Shown: in pieces, positions 23,305-36,425 of the stretch
Numbering within the stretch: the stretch's first letter is position 1
Layout: the number at the start of each line of letters is the position of its first letter
Source of the DNA: Mortierella alpina
Lineage: Eukaryota > Mortierellomycota > Mortierellomycetes > Mortierellales > Mortierellaceae
NCBI GenBank assembly: GCA_029449245.1
Contig: JANATF010000020.1
Span: 310,001 to 374,000 of the forward strand
Direction: 5' to 3'
DNA: 64,000 nt
Made by a program: the position numbers and the translations under genes
Notes under the pieces: generated by a model
The model's input: the letters and a program-made list of their open reading frames with translations, nothing else
Databases searched by the model: none
What the model was told of the DNA's origin: nothing

Positions 23305-23554
23305 ATGAATGTCGGATCGAATGAAAGTCGGATCGGATGACAGTCGGATCGGATAATAGTCGGATCGAATGACAGCCGAGTCGGATGAATGTCGGATCGG
23401 ATGACAGTCGGATCGGATAATAGTCGGATCGGATCAACGTCGGATCGGATAACAGTCGGATCGAATGACAGCCGAGTCGGATGAAAGTCGGATGGGATAA
23501 ATGTCAAGTCGGATGAACGTCGGATCGAATAAAATGTCGGATCGGATGAGCGTC
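23305..23554. repeat. hAT-A1 left-end subterminal array, cut by Gypsy C1
   Basis: Units of the form GTCGGATCGGAT(A/G)A... spaced by 16 bp, ending abruptly at the C1 LTR (23555). In the part shared with A2 it lacks about 64 bp (four units). Confidence 0.85.
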
Positions 23555-23654
23555 TGTAACAGTAGTGTCCAGTCACAACGACTATATAGAGTAGAGTAGT
23601 ACGATACCTGTAAATACATTCCTTTTCCACCTACTTGACCTGACCCCTACTACA
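23555..23654 (+). repeat. C1 5' LTR (100 bp)
   Basis: TGTAACAG...CTACTACA, identical as read to the C3 LTRs; contains CTATATAG as a TATA candidate. Followed directly by the primer site TGGTAGCAAAG. Confidence 0.93.
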
Positions 23655-23840
23655 TGGTAGCAAAGTAACTTCGATCCACCAGACCCCAGACCCCAGACCC
23701 CAGACCCAGACACTTGCCCTCTCCCCTTCCCTGACCCAGATCCTGACCCATCACTACACCCAGAACCCCTGACTACCGCCACCATTGACCCTGAATATCA
23801 CGACCTTGACTACCTCTGCAACGCCTTCGCCACCTTGAAC

Positions 23841-26800
23841 ATGGCCAACGAAAACCAGTTCCAGGCTCCCATGGCCGCTACACCCACTACCAGCGTCGTC
23901 CTGCCCAATGCCTCCACCTTCCGTTTCCCAAACCCACCATTCTACGAGGGCGCTCGCGATGGATTCAAATGCGACGCCTGGCTCACGGCGGTTCAACGCT
24001 TCTTCGTGGGAGCAAAGATCGCCGCTGAGGAAAGGACCCTTCACGCGATCATCTTCCTGACGGGCACAGCATCCCTTTGGTGGGAATCCCACCCTCTTGC
24101 CGACGACGCACATTGGTTCGATTTCGTTGAAGCCTTCCGCACCGAGTTCCGCCCCGTCGGTTTCCTGGACAGCATCCGCTCACTCTTTGTTGTATATTGA
24201 CCCTTAATAGCAGAATGTGTGCAGTTAGAAAGTTAGCAGAGCACTCAGCCACCAGGGACCCGCCACTATTAAAGGCACCCTGGCGCCTGTCATTAAAGAT
24301 CCCTCTCTTGTTCTCATTCATTCTTGGTAATTTGCCTGCTACTTCTCACTCTTATATTCCATCGCTTTCACCTCGACCTGCTCCGAATACATTCAACGCA
24401 TTCGACTTTATCGCTCCATGCTTATTTCCCCTTCAATGTCGCATGACGCACGCGCGTTCCTGGATGAGACCATCAAGACTTGCTTCTACAAAGGCGCCCC
24501 TACTGACCTTCAACAAATGCTTAAAGGGTTTGAGGTCTCAAACCCCGGCAACTCCGACCTCCAGACTCTACTCTCCACCGCCGAACGCTTCGACAACATT
24601 TACAATTTTAAACCCGACTCAGTGATGAACCCCAAGCCCGCCACTTCCCTGCAATCCACTCAAAAAATCGCCACCGCCCCGACCTTCAACCAACCCGACC
24701 CTTACGCGATGGAAGTTGATCACCTCGCGCTCCCCCAGGTCCTCATCAACGCCATCGTTCAAGAGGTCAATAGACAAAACAGCAACCAGCGGAACCAATA
24801 CCAGGCAACCTATAATCAGCGGGGCCCTCGCCTCAACGGTAACCAGCACCAATGGGGCCGCAACAACAACCACAACAACGACTGGGCTCACCTCCCAAAA
24901 CTGACTCCCGCAGAGCGACAGTATCTCATCGACAACGGCGGCTGTTTCAAGTGCCGCAAGCTGGGACATCTGTCATATGAGAACAGGTGCCCCCCTCGCC
25001 CCCGCGGAATGAATCATATAGCAACTAACGTGGGCGCTCCCTTCCATGGCCAGTCGGGAAACGCCCCCAGCGGTCAGGCTTAGTCCAGGACTTGATCGCT
25101 GAAACCCCCTCCCTTTCTCCTCTGGACAAAGGGAGTGAGCCTCGCCCCCAGGCAAGTACTTGTTCTATTTCTGCAAATAAAATTGCTGCTGAACATCAGG
25201 CTTGCCGCACACCTGCGCTCGCTCCCTCACATGCAAATGAGAATAATACTCTGGATACTCACCCCGCCCCCAACCCCGCGCCCCCTGTTGCCAAACCTTG
25301 CCATGACCCATCTGTGGTGCTTAGATTGCCTGAGAAGATGGACCTGGACCCAGCCTCCTCAAACGCGTCTTCACCCGCGCTCTCCAAGAGCAAACAGAGA
25401 CGTGTGCGCAAACGTGCCGTTCGGCTACAGTCCTTCAGTGTGACTGAGGCTGAGCGCACGCTGCTCACGTTCATTGGCTCCGTCAATGGACACCCTGCAC
25501 GCATCCTCATCGATGGCGGTGCAGAGGGAAACGTCATTAGTACCTCCTTTCAGAAACGACATTCACTTCCTCTCCATTCGCGCAACCCCATTCCCATTGT
25601 TCTTCCTGACGGCTCCTCCTCCATCACTCAGCACACTGTCCCCATCACCCTCACTCGCAACAACTACGCTGACAATCTCGACCCCCTCCTTTATCCACTC
25701 AAATCTTACGACCTGATCCTCGGCAAACCATGGCTCACAACCACCAACCCCGACATCAACTGGCGCACCAACGACTTGCATTTCCAGCACCGTGGCTGCA
25801 ATGTCATCTGGTCATGCAGAGGATTCGCCCCCTCTTCCATTACAGCTAAGTCTGGAGGCCGCCTCCTGAGCCACATGCACTTCAACTCCCTCGCCTCCCA
25901 ACCCGGCAACGAAGTGTTCCTGGCGTTAGTCAAGACCACTTCGGGCAACAACCCCTCCACTCCTCCCGTCCCTGACGAAGTGCTCCCCATACTCGACGAG
26001 TTTCGCGACGTCTTCCCCACCTCCCTCCCTGATGGTCTCCCACCAGACCGAGGCGATGCAATGAAAATCGAAACTGATCCCACCGCCGACCCCCCTGTCC
26101 GACCAGTCATTCGTCTCTCCATTGCGGAACTCGATGAGCTCAGGAAGCAGTTGGACGAATTGCTGAAAAAGAAGTTCATCAAACCTAGCACCTCGCCATA
26201 CGGAGCACCTGTCCTTTTTGTCAAAAAGAAGGATGGATCGTTACGCATGTGTGTGGACTACCGCGGCCTGAACAGAATCACCCGAAAGAACCGCCATCCC
26301 CTCCCCCGCATTGACGAGCTCATCGACCGCTTTCGCGGCGCGCAGTTTTTTACCAAACTTGATCTCCTCTCTGGGTACCACCAACAGCGCGTTTACGACC
26401 CACACACACACAAAACCGCCTTTCGCTGTCGCTACGGTCACTTTGAGTTTAACGTTGTCCCTTTCGGGCTGACTAACGCTCCTGCCTCTTTTTCAAACAT
26501 GATGTTTAACGTGTTCGACCCGATCCTCGACAAATGGGTGGTCATTTACCTCGATGACATTCTGATCTACTCGAAAACAAAGGAGGAACACCTGGACCAC
26601 ATCAGGAGTGCGCTGACCCTTCTGCGCAAACACGGACTCTACGTCAAACTGAGCAAGTGTTCGTTCATGCAGGAAGAGACGGAGTTTTTGGGACACGTAA
26701 TCTCCAAGGACGGGATCCACACCAACGCTGGCCTCGTCCGCGCCATTCGCGAGTGGCCTCGACCTAGCAAGCAGAAGGATGTGCAACAATTCATTGGCCT

Positions 26801-28706
26801 CGCTCAATTTTACCAACAGTATATTGATGGATTTGCTGACATCGCATTACCGTTGACTGGTCTCTTAGGTGAGGGCGTGCCATTCTCTTGGGACCCTGAC
26901 AAGGAACACGCCTTCACCGCTCTCAAGGACGCCATCAGCAAAGCACCGGTACTCAGGATCTTTGACCCCGATCTAGCCACCACTGTTGAAGCTGATGCGT
27001 CTGGATTCGCTGTTGGAGCCGTGCTTTTCCAGACAGACGAAAATGGAGTCTCGAGACCAGTGGCGTTCACATCCAGGAAGATGAATTCTGCAGAGAGGAA
27101 CTATCCAACTCACGAACAGGAGCTGCTGGCTGTCGTTCACGCGCTAAAGACATGGCGTTATTATCTGGATGGATCACACTTCGTCGTGTACACGGATCAC
27201 GCCACGCTTCGCCACTTTCCAACGCAACCCAAACTGACTCGCAGACAGGCACGTTGGATGGAGTTGCTACAGGAGTACGACTTTGATTTCAAGTATAAGC
27301 GTGGCGCAGACAACATCGTACCAGACGCCCTCTCCAGACGACCTGACCACAAGGAACCAGACCCCGTCGCGCTACACTCGTTGGTTGTACAACTGGACCC
27401 AGGATTGAGGCAGCGCCTGATTGATAGTTACCCGGATGACCCTAAACTCGGTCCTATCTACGAAAGCTGCCTCCAGGGAAGTTGCCCCCAAAGATACTCA
27501 CTCCACGAGAATCTTTTGTTTGTTGAACGACATGACACAAACCTTGTCTGCATTCCTCAGAAGTCTGACATTCGTCTCTCTCTCTTACATGATGCTCATG
27601 ACTCAGCAATAGCAGGTCATTTGGGATTCGACAAGACGTATGAGCAACTCAGACGAGCAGCGTACTGGCCAAGGATCGCACGGGACACGAGGACGTACGT
27701 GGAGACTTGCGAAAGTTGCCAACGCAACAAGCCCAGTCGTCAAAGACCAGCAGGACTTCTCCAGTCCCTTGATATACCGGATCAGCGCTGGGACACAGTG
27801 ACCATGGACTTCATCGTTCAGCTGCCTAAGACGCCGCGAGGATTTGACGCCATCACAGTCTTTGTGGACAAGCTGTCAAAGCAAGTCCACTTCGTGGCCA
27901 GTAAGACGACCGACACTGCCCCTGACGTCGCTCGGATCTTCTTTGACAACATTTTTCGGCTGCATGGAATGCCCACCGCCATAGTCTCGGACCGCGACAC
28001 CAAGTTCACCAGCCACTTCTGGAAAGAACTTCATCGCCTCATGGATGTCAAGCTCGCCATGTCAACTGCATTCCACCCACAGACGGACGGCCAGACGGAA
28101 AGAGCCAATCAGACGCTGGAGATCATGCTGAGGGCGTTCGTGGACCAACAACAGACGAACTGGGACCTACTCTTGACTGCTGCAGAGTTCGCTTATAACA
28201 ACGCCACCAATGCCACCACAGGATTCTCCCCATTCTTTCTGAACGCCGGCTTCCATCCACGTGTACCAGCCGCGCTGCTCCTGCCCCCGAGCACACTCAT
28301 CCCCACGGTAGAGACGTTCGTGACCAACCAGCACACTTCCTTGACCATCGCAAAGGAGGCCATAGCATTGGCACAGGAACGACAGGCCAAGAACGCGGAC
28401 ACACGACGCCGAGACCACACGTTCAAGGTTGGAGATCAGGTGTTACTGAACACGGACCATATCACAGTCGCCGCGGACCAAAACCAGCCCTCACGCAAAT
28501 TGCAACCTCGTTTCATCGGACCCTATACGCTGTTGGAGCAACACTCGCCGGTCTCATTTCGTGTTGAGCTACCGCCGACCATGAAGATTCACGATGTGTT
28601 CCACGTGGACCGCTTCCAAGAATATAAGCCTTCACCAGAAGCCCTTGGACCACGAGCACCCGCCAGGCCTCCACCAGAAATCATTGACGGCGAAGAGGAG
28701 TACGAG
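23841..28706 (+). pseudogene. C1 gag-pol, interrupted
   Basis: Starts at the same ATG as C3 gag (MANENQFQAP). Gag is broken at 24188 by a solo LTR, then resumes at 24349-25083 with the CFKCRKLGH knuckle. Pol (from the GGGAAAC shift site at 25056-25062) carries protease (LIDGGAEGN), RT (FVKKKDGSLRMCVDYRG, YLDDILIYS), RNase H (TDHATLRHF) and integrase (CESCQRNK, VSDRDTKF, TERANQT), and is open until hAT-B1 enters at 28707, where the reading runs into transposon array sequence. The chromodomain is thus separated from the rest and resumes at 32946. Confidence 0.9.
24188..24348 (+). mobile_element. Solo LTR (161 bp) of another retrotransposon inside C1 gag
   Basis: Comparison with C3 shows an extra 166 bp here. 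The insert starts TGTTGTATATTG and ends CTACTTCTCA (TG...CA) and is flanked by a perfect 5-bp duplication CTCTT (24183-24187 and 24349-24353). The internal region is absent, as expected after LTR-LTR recombination. No other copy is in the window. Confidence 0.93.
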
Positions 28707-29004
28707 TACGGTTTCTCACGAATATTCGACATTCGACATTCGACTCGGGTTCGACTCGACTTTTCGAATACGAATGATGGGTCTATTCGACTCGACACTT
28801 GTCGAATGATGCTCCATTCTGTAACGTACTGGACCTACCTTGGTCTAGGGAGTGTACCTCTTTAAATTGGAGACCACTTCCCTTTTTATCAAAGTTCATT
28901 GAGTGTATAGTTAGCCTGTGGCAGGACGCCTACTTAATAGTCCTGCCTCGGCAAAGAATAAACATCATCTCTTTGTCTCCTTGACTCTCACAATTCCACT
29001 ATAC

Positions 29005-29420
29005 GTTTCACATTCGACTCGACATCCATTCGACTCGACAGCCATTCGACTCGACACTCATTCGACTCGACAGCCATTCGACTCGACGGATATTCGACTC
29101 GACACTCCATTCGACATGGCTCTCATTAGATTCGACGGATATTCGACTCGACATTCATTCGACTCGACGGATATTCGACTCGACAGTCATTCGACTCGGC
29201 ACTCCATTCGACTCGACAGTCATTCGACTCGACAGCCATTCGACTCGACAGTCATTCGACTCGACGGATATTCGACTCGACATTCATTCGACTCGACGGA
29301 TATTCGACTCGACATTCATTCGACTCGACGGACATTCGACTAGGCTCTCATTCGACTCGACGAATATTCGACTGGGCTCTCATTCATTCGACTCGACCGA
29401 CATTCGACTCGACCCATACG
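29005..29420. repeat. hAT-B1 left subterminal array
   Basis: About 25 16-bp units with core ATTCGACTCGAC followed by four variable bases (AGCC, GGAT, ATTC, ACTC). A few more units lie next to the TIR at 28720-28800, separated by a unique spacer. Confidence 0.92.
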
Positions 29421-29740
29421 TGAAGTAAGTATGTACCCTTTGCAACGTGCATGCATATTTTTTTCTTTAGCACGAAAAAAAAACATTCGCGCCATTCTTT
29501 TTCCCCCGTTCCTTTCCTTCTGCTAGTACATGCAACCATGTCCAACCCGAATCTTGCAGCAGCGCTCGCTCTCTTCCTTCTCTTCCTTCATTTCATTCCC
29601 TCATCTCTACATTCCCTCATCTCTGCACTCCATCATCTCTGCACTCCTCATTTCTGCACTCCATCATCTCTGCGCTCCTCATCTTTGCACCTCAGCAGCT
29701 CTGCGCCCTATAACGTCTCCTCTCCTTCACCTCCACCTCA

Positions 29741-32376
29741 ATGTCTAAACCCAATTCAACTGATTTCTTCGACGAGCTGGTAAGGCGGTGTAATTGATCT
29801 ACATTTCTAGTCTTGCGCGACTCATGCATTTGAAGCTGTGCATTAGCTGATCCCATTCTCTTTTCACTAGACCTCCTGCCAGCAGCTGTTGGATGACGAT
29901 GCGGAGTCTTTCATCATTCAAGGAAGCTCAGACCAGCAAAGCCTTCGATCGGTGTCCACGTTTGACCTTCCCTCACCGGCACTCTCTTCGACAGGCGCGT
30001 TGACCAAGTCAAAGAAGGACAAGGCAGACAAGCAGCTCAGTTGGGTTTGGCGCTGGGCTCAGAAGCGCACTGATTCCTCTGGCGCTGTCAGGGTCCACTG
30101 TATGGTCAAACGCTGTAAACAGAGAAATGGATATGCCTGGCTCGACAGTTCAACCACCAACATCAGGAATCACCTCATCAACGACCACAAGCTTAATGCG
30201 AATGTTCAACAGGAAGGTTCACGCCTGGCAGGCCCTCTTGAAAGCTCCTTTAATCTGGGGAAGAGGTCAGCAGAGCAGTTTACGGCTCATGCGTTTGAAA
30301 GGCAGTTTTGCAAGGTTCTGATCCGCAACCAGCTGGCATACAGCACGGTGGAATGCCCCGAAATCCTGCAGCTCCTCAGAATGGCGCATTTTGCCCCGAC
30401 ACAGAACGATATCAAGCTTCCTTCTAATGATACCATCGCCAGACGGGTATGTCAAACTGCCAACAAGGAAGGAAGACGAATGCAATGAATAGTTTGAGGA
30501 CGAACAATGATATTAACCATACGTACGGCTTTATGCACTCTAGGTTAGCAGCTGGTACACGGATTCTGAACGACTCATTGTCGAAGACCTCGCAACTGTG
30601 CCTATGGTTGCGTTTACTCTGGACGGTTGGACCAGCCCTTTTCAAATGTCGTTTCTAGCCATAACGGCGCATTGGATCAATGACGACTGGGAACAGGAGG
30701 ACATCACTATCGGTTTTGAACAGCTCAAAGGCCCACACACAGGCGAAGCACTGATGGACGCCTTTATCATCGTTGTGGAGAGATTCAACCTGCAGCGGAA
30801 GGTCATGTCGATCACAAGCGACAATGGCTCCAACGTCCTCAAGCTTACTTCATTGTTTGAGGACTATACACGCCAGAACCACAATGAATGGTAAAACAAA
30901 CCCATATGTGAGCTGCAGCACCTTGAGGTTGAGAACAATCATACTCCTGCCGTTATTTACTATTGTTCCTTTCTTTACTCACAACGATGTAGGAGAGTGT
31001 TCAAAGCTTCCAAGCAGCATGTACCTTGCCTTGCGCACGTTCTTAATCTCGCTGTCCAGGCCATTATGGGCAAAGACGGATTGGCAGCGCAGGCACCGGA
31101 CAATGCGGAGGCTTTGGATGCTGAAGATGACGCTGACGACTCTGGGGGACTCGTCCGTACCAGCATTGTTGAACGTGAGCCAGACGACCTGGATGATGGC
31201 GATGAGAACCTGGATCTGCCTCAGACAGTGGAGTCTATTGCTGGCGCAACAGTTGCGAACTTGGATAACAGCAGAATGACTCAGCGTGCGCTTGTCAAGT
31301 TGAGGAAGGGGATTGTCAAAATAAGGTATGCTCTATCATGTCAACTTCGTGCGTCGGAACTGTTGCGCTCTCTAATATCGTACTTACAGTTACATATTGT
31401 TTTCTTCTGTGTGAACTTTAGGCGATCACCGCCGCGCCTTGAGAAGTTCAAGGAGCTAACTACAACCCCGAGCAAGAAGCAGGGACTTTGTCCCCTGCTT
31501 GACGTCTGCACGCGGTGGGGATCTACATATGATATGATAGACCGAGTGCTTCTCTGCAAGGATGCCTTCTGCACGCTGCTGCTGGAAGATGACCTGGACG
31601 AGTTCATGCTGGCGGAGGCGGAGTGGCGACGTCTCCTGTCTTTGAGAGACCTTCTGAAGCAGTTCGACAGACTCACGACAGAGGTCTGTGCCAGCAGGAC
31701 CTACGTGACAATCCCATTGACGGTCATGGTGTACAACAACGTCATGAACATTCTGGACGACTTCCAGGGTGAGAACATGGAGCGACTGCCTGACCTCAGC
31801 CGCGGCGTAGTTGCGGCGTACAACAAGCTCAGGAAGTACTACGCAGCCACGGACTTGTCGCCGATATACTCGGTTGCGACGGCGATTCATCCAGCGATGC
31901 GGTTTCAATATTGGTCAGACCAGCAATGGGGGGCCGAGTACGAAAGAGCTGCCAAGGAGTCTGTCCGAGCTGTGTGGACCGGCCAGTATGCTCAGGCTGC
32001 GGTAGTCACAGATGATGAGCTCACGCAGCCGCTTGACGAGCTAGGCGCTTGCGAGGACGTAGAGCTCAGGCTCCTCGGAAGAACAAGGCAACCAACAGGA
32101 GACGAGCTGGAGCGCTTTGTGTCGCAGCCTATTGTCTTGGCGAAGCCTCTACAGTGGTGGAAATTGTACCAGGGTGAGTTTCCATTGTTGGCTAAAATGG
32201 CGAAAGACTTCTTGGCTGTCCCAGCGACCTCAGCCCCGTCAGAGCGATGCTTCTCGAAAGCACGATCACTTCTGCCTTACACAAGGAACCGCCTCGGAGC
32301 TGGCAGGATCAAGGAGCAGATGCTGCTGAACTCTTGGATTGGGTATTTCAGTCGCAAGGAACGTAGTGGTCGCTAG
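29741..32376 (+). CDS. hAT-family transposase B1
   Basis: Five exons: 29741-29779, 29871-30446, 30544-30890, 30993-31325, 31422-32376; the sum is 2250 nt, 749 aa, all phases closed. The start was chosen because family A has the same 13-codon first exon (MSKPNSTDFFDEL here, MSESCSNDLFADM in A) ending at a GTAAG donor. Domains: BED-like finger (CMVKRC...HLINDH), FTLDGWTS, TSDNGSNV, PCLAHVLNLAVQ, TRWGSTY, and hATC with SAPSERCFSKA. It should cut and paste elements bearing its own terminal repeats. Upstream ATGs in the pyrimidine-rich leader (29451-29738) could reduce translation. Confidence 0.92.
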
Positions 32377-32469
32377 TCTTCTCAATCTGATAATAAAAGT
32401 AAACGTGTGAAAGAATGTTAACGATATTGATCCAATCAAGGTCCCATCAACCTACGGTCAAGTAAATAA

Positions 32470-32935
32470 CTAGTCGAATGAAGGTCGAGTCGCAAAATAG
32501 CTGAGTCAAATGACGGTCGAGTCGATTATCGGTCGAGCCGAATGGCTGTCGAGTCGAATGGCTGTCAAGTCGAATGGATGTCGAGTCGAATGGTTGTCGA
32601 GTCGAATGGTTGTCGAGTCGAATGGAGTATCGAGTCGAATGACTGTCGAGTCGAATATCAGTCGAGTCGAATGGCTGTCGAGTCGATTATCAGTCGAGTC
32701 GAATGACTGTCGAGTCGAATATCCGTCGAGTCGAATGACTGTCGAGTCGAATATCGTCGAGTCGAATGGCTGTCGAGTCGAATGGCTGTCGAGTCGAATG
32801 CCGTCGAGTCGAATGATGGTCGAGTCGAATGACGCTTTCATTCGACATAGGTCGAGTCGAACGTATTCGACATTCGACCCGAGAAAGTCGAGTCGAACCC
32901 GAATGGGGTGCATATTCGACTCGACTCGACGTTTG
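32470..32935. repeat. hAT-B1 right subterminal array
   Basis: Inverted relative to the left array: GTCGAGTCGAAT units at 16-bp spacing, including variants where one half-site is changed (GAGCCGAAT, CAAGTCGAAT). The array of B2 (33231-33700) is a mirror image of equal length. Confidence 0.92.
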
Positions 32936-32945
32936 AGAAACCGTA

Positions 32946-33220
32946 AGTACGAGGCTGAAGGCATCCTTGAGTACAGACGCTACCGCCGTCAACACCAGTT
33001 CCTCATCCTTTGGAAGGGTTACCCTCGCAGCTCCGCCACCTGGGAACCACTCGGCAACCTCTCTCATTGCCTCGAGTTGGTTGAAGAATTTAAAACAGCA
33101 CATGGGATCCATTTTTAAAAGGGGAAGGTGTAACAGTAGTGTCCAGTCACAACGACTATATAGAGTAGAGTAGTACGATACCTGTAAATACATTCCTTTT
33201 CCACCTACTTGACCTGACCC
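32946..33220 (+). pseudogene. C1 chromodomain end plus truncated 3' LTR
   Basis: Resumes C-family pol after hAT-B1 with the chromodomain (ILEYRRYRRQHQFLILWKGYP) to the stop near 33115, then the polypurine tract AAAAGGGGAAGG and 92 of 100 bp of the LTR (33129-33220). The end CTACTACA is missing at the hAT-B2 junction. This is the whole spacer between the two inverted B elements. Confidence 0.9.
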
Positions 33221-33230
33221 TACGGTTTCT

Positions 33231-33700
33231 CAAACGTCGAGTCGAGTCGAATATGCACCCCATTCGGGTTCGACTCGACTTTCTCGGGTCGAATGTCGAA
33301 TACGTTCGACTCGACCTATGTCGAATGAAAGCGTCATTCGACTCGACCATCATTCGACTCGACGGCATTCGACTCGACAGCCATTCGACTCGACAGCCAT
33401 TCGACTCGACGATATTCGACTCGACAGTCATTCGACTCGACGGATATTCGACTCGACAGTCATTCGACTCGACTGATAATCGACTCGACAGCCATTCGAC
33501 TCGACTGATATTCGACTCGACAGTCATTCGACTCGATACTCCATTCGACTCGACAACCATTCGACTCGACAACCATTCGACTCGACATCCATTCGACTTG
33601 ACAGCCATTCGACTCGACAGCCATTCGGCTCGACCGATAATCGACTCGACCGTCATTTGACTCAGCTATTTTGCGACTCGACCTTCATTCGACTAGTTAT
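33231..33700. repeat. hAT-B2 right-end subterminal array
   Basis: 16-bp ATTCGACTCGAC units, mirror of 32470-32935. Together with B1 this makes two facing arrays across a 275-bp spacer. Confidence 0.9.
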
Positions 33701-33789
33701 TTACTTGACCGTAGGTTGATGGGACCTTGATTGGATCAATATCGTTAACATTCTTTCACACGTTTACTTTTATTATCAGATTGAGAAGA

Positions 33790-36425
33790 CTAGCGACCAC
33801 TACGTTCCTTGCGACTGAAATACCCAATCCAAGAGTTCAGCAGCATCTGCTCCTTGATCCTGCCAGCTCCGAGGCGGTTCCTTGTGTAAGGCAGAAGTGA
33901 TCGTGCTTTCGAGAAGCATCGCTCTGACGGGGCTGAGGTCGCTGGGACAGCCAAGAAGTCTTTCGCCATTTTAGCCAACAATGGAAACTCACCCTGGTAC
34001 AATTTCCACCACTGTAGAGGCTTCGCCAAGACAATAGGCTGCGACACAAAGCGCTCCAGCTCGTCTCCTGTTGGTTGCCTTGTTCTTCCGAGGAGCCTGA
34101 GCTCTACGTCCTCGCAAGCGCCTAGCTCGTCAAGCGGCTGCGTGAGCTCATCATCTGTGACTACCGCAGCCTGAGCATACTGGCCGGTCCACACAGCTCG
34201 GACAGACTCCTTGGCAGCTCTTTCGTACTCGGCCCCCCATTGCTGGTCTGACCAATATTGAAACCGCATCGCTGGATGAATCGCCGTCGCAACCGAGTAT
34301 ATCGGCGACAAGTCCGTGGCTGCGTAGTACTTCCTGAGCTTGTTGTACGCCGCAACTACGCCGCGGCTGAGGTCAGGCAGTCGCTCCATGTTCTCACCCT
34401 GGAAGTCGTCCAGAATGTTCATGACGTTGTTGTACACCATGACCGTCAATGGGATTGTCACGTAGGTCCTGCTGGCACAGACCTCTGTCGTGAGTCTGTC
34501 GAACTGCTTCAGAAGGTCTCTCAAAGACAGGAGACGTCGCCACTCCGCCTCCGCCAGCATGAACTCGTCCAGGTCATCTTCCAGCAGCAGCGTGCAGAAG
34601 GCATCCTTGCAGAGAAGCACTCGGTCTATCATATCATATGTAGATCCCCACCGCGTGCAGACGTCAAGCAGGGGACAAAGTCCCTGCTTCTTGCTCGGGG
34701 TTGTAGTTAGCTCCTTGAACTTCTCAAGGCGCGGCGGTGATCGCCTAAAGTTCACACAGAAGAAAACAATATGTAACTGTAAGTACGATATTAGAGAGCG
34801 CAACAGTTCCGACGCACGAAGTTGACATGATAGAGCATACCTTATTTTGACAATCCCCTTCCTCAACTTGACAAGCGCACGCTGAGTCATTCTGCTGTTA
34901 TCCAAGTTCGCAACTGTTGCGCCAGCAATAGACTCCACTGTCTGAGGCAGATCCAGGTTCTCATCGCCATCATCCAGGTCGTCTGGCTCACGTTCAACAA
35001 TGCTGGTACGGACGAGTCCCCCAGAGTCGTCAGCGTCATCTTCAGCATCCAAAGCCTCCGCATTGTCCGGTGCCTGCGCTGCCAATCCGTCTTTGCCCAT
35101 AATGGCCTGGACAGCGAGATTAAGAACGTGCGCAAGGCAAGGTACATGCTGCTTGGAAGCTTTGAACACTCTCCTACATCGTTGTGAGTAAAGAAAGGAA
35201 CAATAGTAAATAACGGCAGGAGTATGATTGTTCTCAACCTCAAGGTGCTGCAGCTCACATATGGGTTTGTTTTACCATTCATTGTGGTTCTGGCGTGTAT
35301 AGTCCTCAAACAATGAAGTAAGCTTGAGGACGTTGGAGCCATTGTCGCTTGTGATCGACATGACCTTCCGCTGCAGGTTGAATCTCTCCACAACGATGAT
35401 AAAGGCGTCCATCAGTGCTTCGCCTGTGTGTGGGCCTTTGAGCTGTTCAAAACCGATAGTGATGTCCTCCTGTTCCCAGTCGTCATTGATCCAATGCGCC
35501 GTTATGGCTAGAAACGACATTTGAAAAGGGCTGGTCCAACCGTCCAGAGTAAACGCAACCATAGGCACAGTTGCGAGGTCTTCGACAATGAGTCGTTCAG
35601 AATCCGTGTACCAGCTGCTAACCTAGAGTGCATAAAGCCGTACGTATGGTTAATATCATTGTTCGTCCTCAAACTATTCATTGCATTCGTCTTCCTTCCT
35701 TGTTGGCAGTTTGACATACCCGTCTGGCGATGGTATCATTAGAAGGAAGCTTGATATCGTTCTGTGTCGGGGCAAAATGCGCCATTCTGAGGAGCTGCAG
35801 GATTTCGGGGCATTCCACCGTGCTGTATGCCAGCTGGTTGCGGATCAGAACCTTGCAAAACTGCCTTTCAAACGCATGAGCCGTAAACTGCTCTGCTGAC
35901 CTCTTCCCCAGATTAAAGGAGCTTTCAAGAGGGCCTGCCAGGCGTGAACCTTCCTGTTGAACATTCGCATTAAGCTTGTGGTCGTTGATGAGGTGATTCC
36001 TGATGTTGGTGGTTGAACTGTCGAGCCAGGCATATCCATTTCTCTGTTTACAGCGTTTGACCATACAGTGGACCCTGACAGCGCCAGAGGAATCAGTGCG
36101 CTTCTGAGCCCAGCGCCAAACCCAACTGAGCTGCTTGTCTGCCTTGTCCTTCTTTGACTTGGTCAACGCGCCTGTCGAAGAGAGTGCCGGTGAGGGAAGG
36201 TCAAACGTGGACACCGATCGAAGGCTTTGCTGGTCTGAGCTTCCTTGAATGATGAAAGACTCCGCATCGTCATCCAACAGCTGCTGGCAGGAGGTCTAGT
36301 GAAAAGAGAATGGGATCAGCTAATGCACAGCTTCAAATGCATGAGTCGCGCAAGACTAGAAATGTAGATCAATTACACCGCCTTACCAGCTCGTCGAAGA
36401 AATCAGTTGAATTGGGTTTAGACAT
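33790..36425 (-). CDS. hAT-family transposase B2
   Basis: Exons mirrored from B1: 36425-36387, 36295-35720, 35622-35276, 35173-34841, 34744-33790; 749 aa, with the same protein segments as B1 as far as I compared. hAT-A2 sits only 3 bp upstream of this ATG (duplication starts at 36429), so the gene is cut off from its own leader and left array and probably lost its promoter. Confidence 0.88.

Larger units (their letters stand above)
19651..23554 (-). mobile_element. hAT transposon family A, copy A1 (truncated at its transposase-5' end)
   Basis: Begins at 19651 with the terminal inverted repeat TAGGGTTTCTCA, preceded by GTGCAGAG (19643-19650). X2 has the same GTGCAGAG uninterrupted at its corresponding spot, so this is the insertion site. 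The element runs on the minus strand and is nearly identical to A2 (36437-40505 inverted). At 23554 it stops inside its left subterminal array, where Gypsy C1 begins. Its missing left TIR and second target duplication are not found after C1, so the locus is rearranged. Confidence 0.9.
28707..32945 (+). mobile_element. hAT transposon family B, copy B1 (complete)
   Basis: Bounded by a perfect 12-bp terminal inverted repeat (TACGGTTTCTCA at both ends) and a perfect 8-bp target duplication AGTACGAG (28699-28706, 32946-32953), the hallmark length for hAT. Deleting the element and one duplication restores the C-family pol sequence seen in C3. Carries an intact transposase gene and long subterminal arrays. 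An inverted, same-length copy (B2) starts 275 bp away. Confidence 0.97.
23555..33220 (+). mobile_element. Ty3/Gypsy chromovirus family C, copy C1 (disrupted, contains hAT-B1 and a solo LTR)
   Basis: 5' LTR 23555-23654 and 3' LTR 33129-33220 (last 8 bp missing). The internal sequence is nearly identical to C3 but broken twice: by a 161-bp solo LTR in gag (24188-24348) and by hAT-B1 (28707-32945) in the chromodomain region of pol. The 5' LTR lies within the hAT-A1 array. The 3' LTR is cut by the end of hAT-B2. Confidence 0.93.

Noticed and set aside
25706-26248. Long minus-strand open frames opposite Gypsy pol (also in C3, D and E)
   Set aside because: Shadows of the pol coding frame; they recur at the same places in every copy and have no start context or domain.
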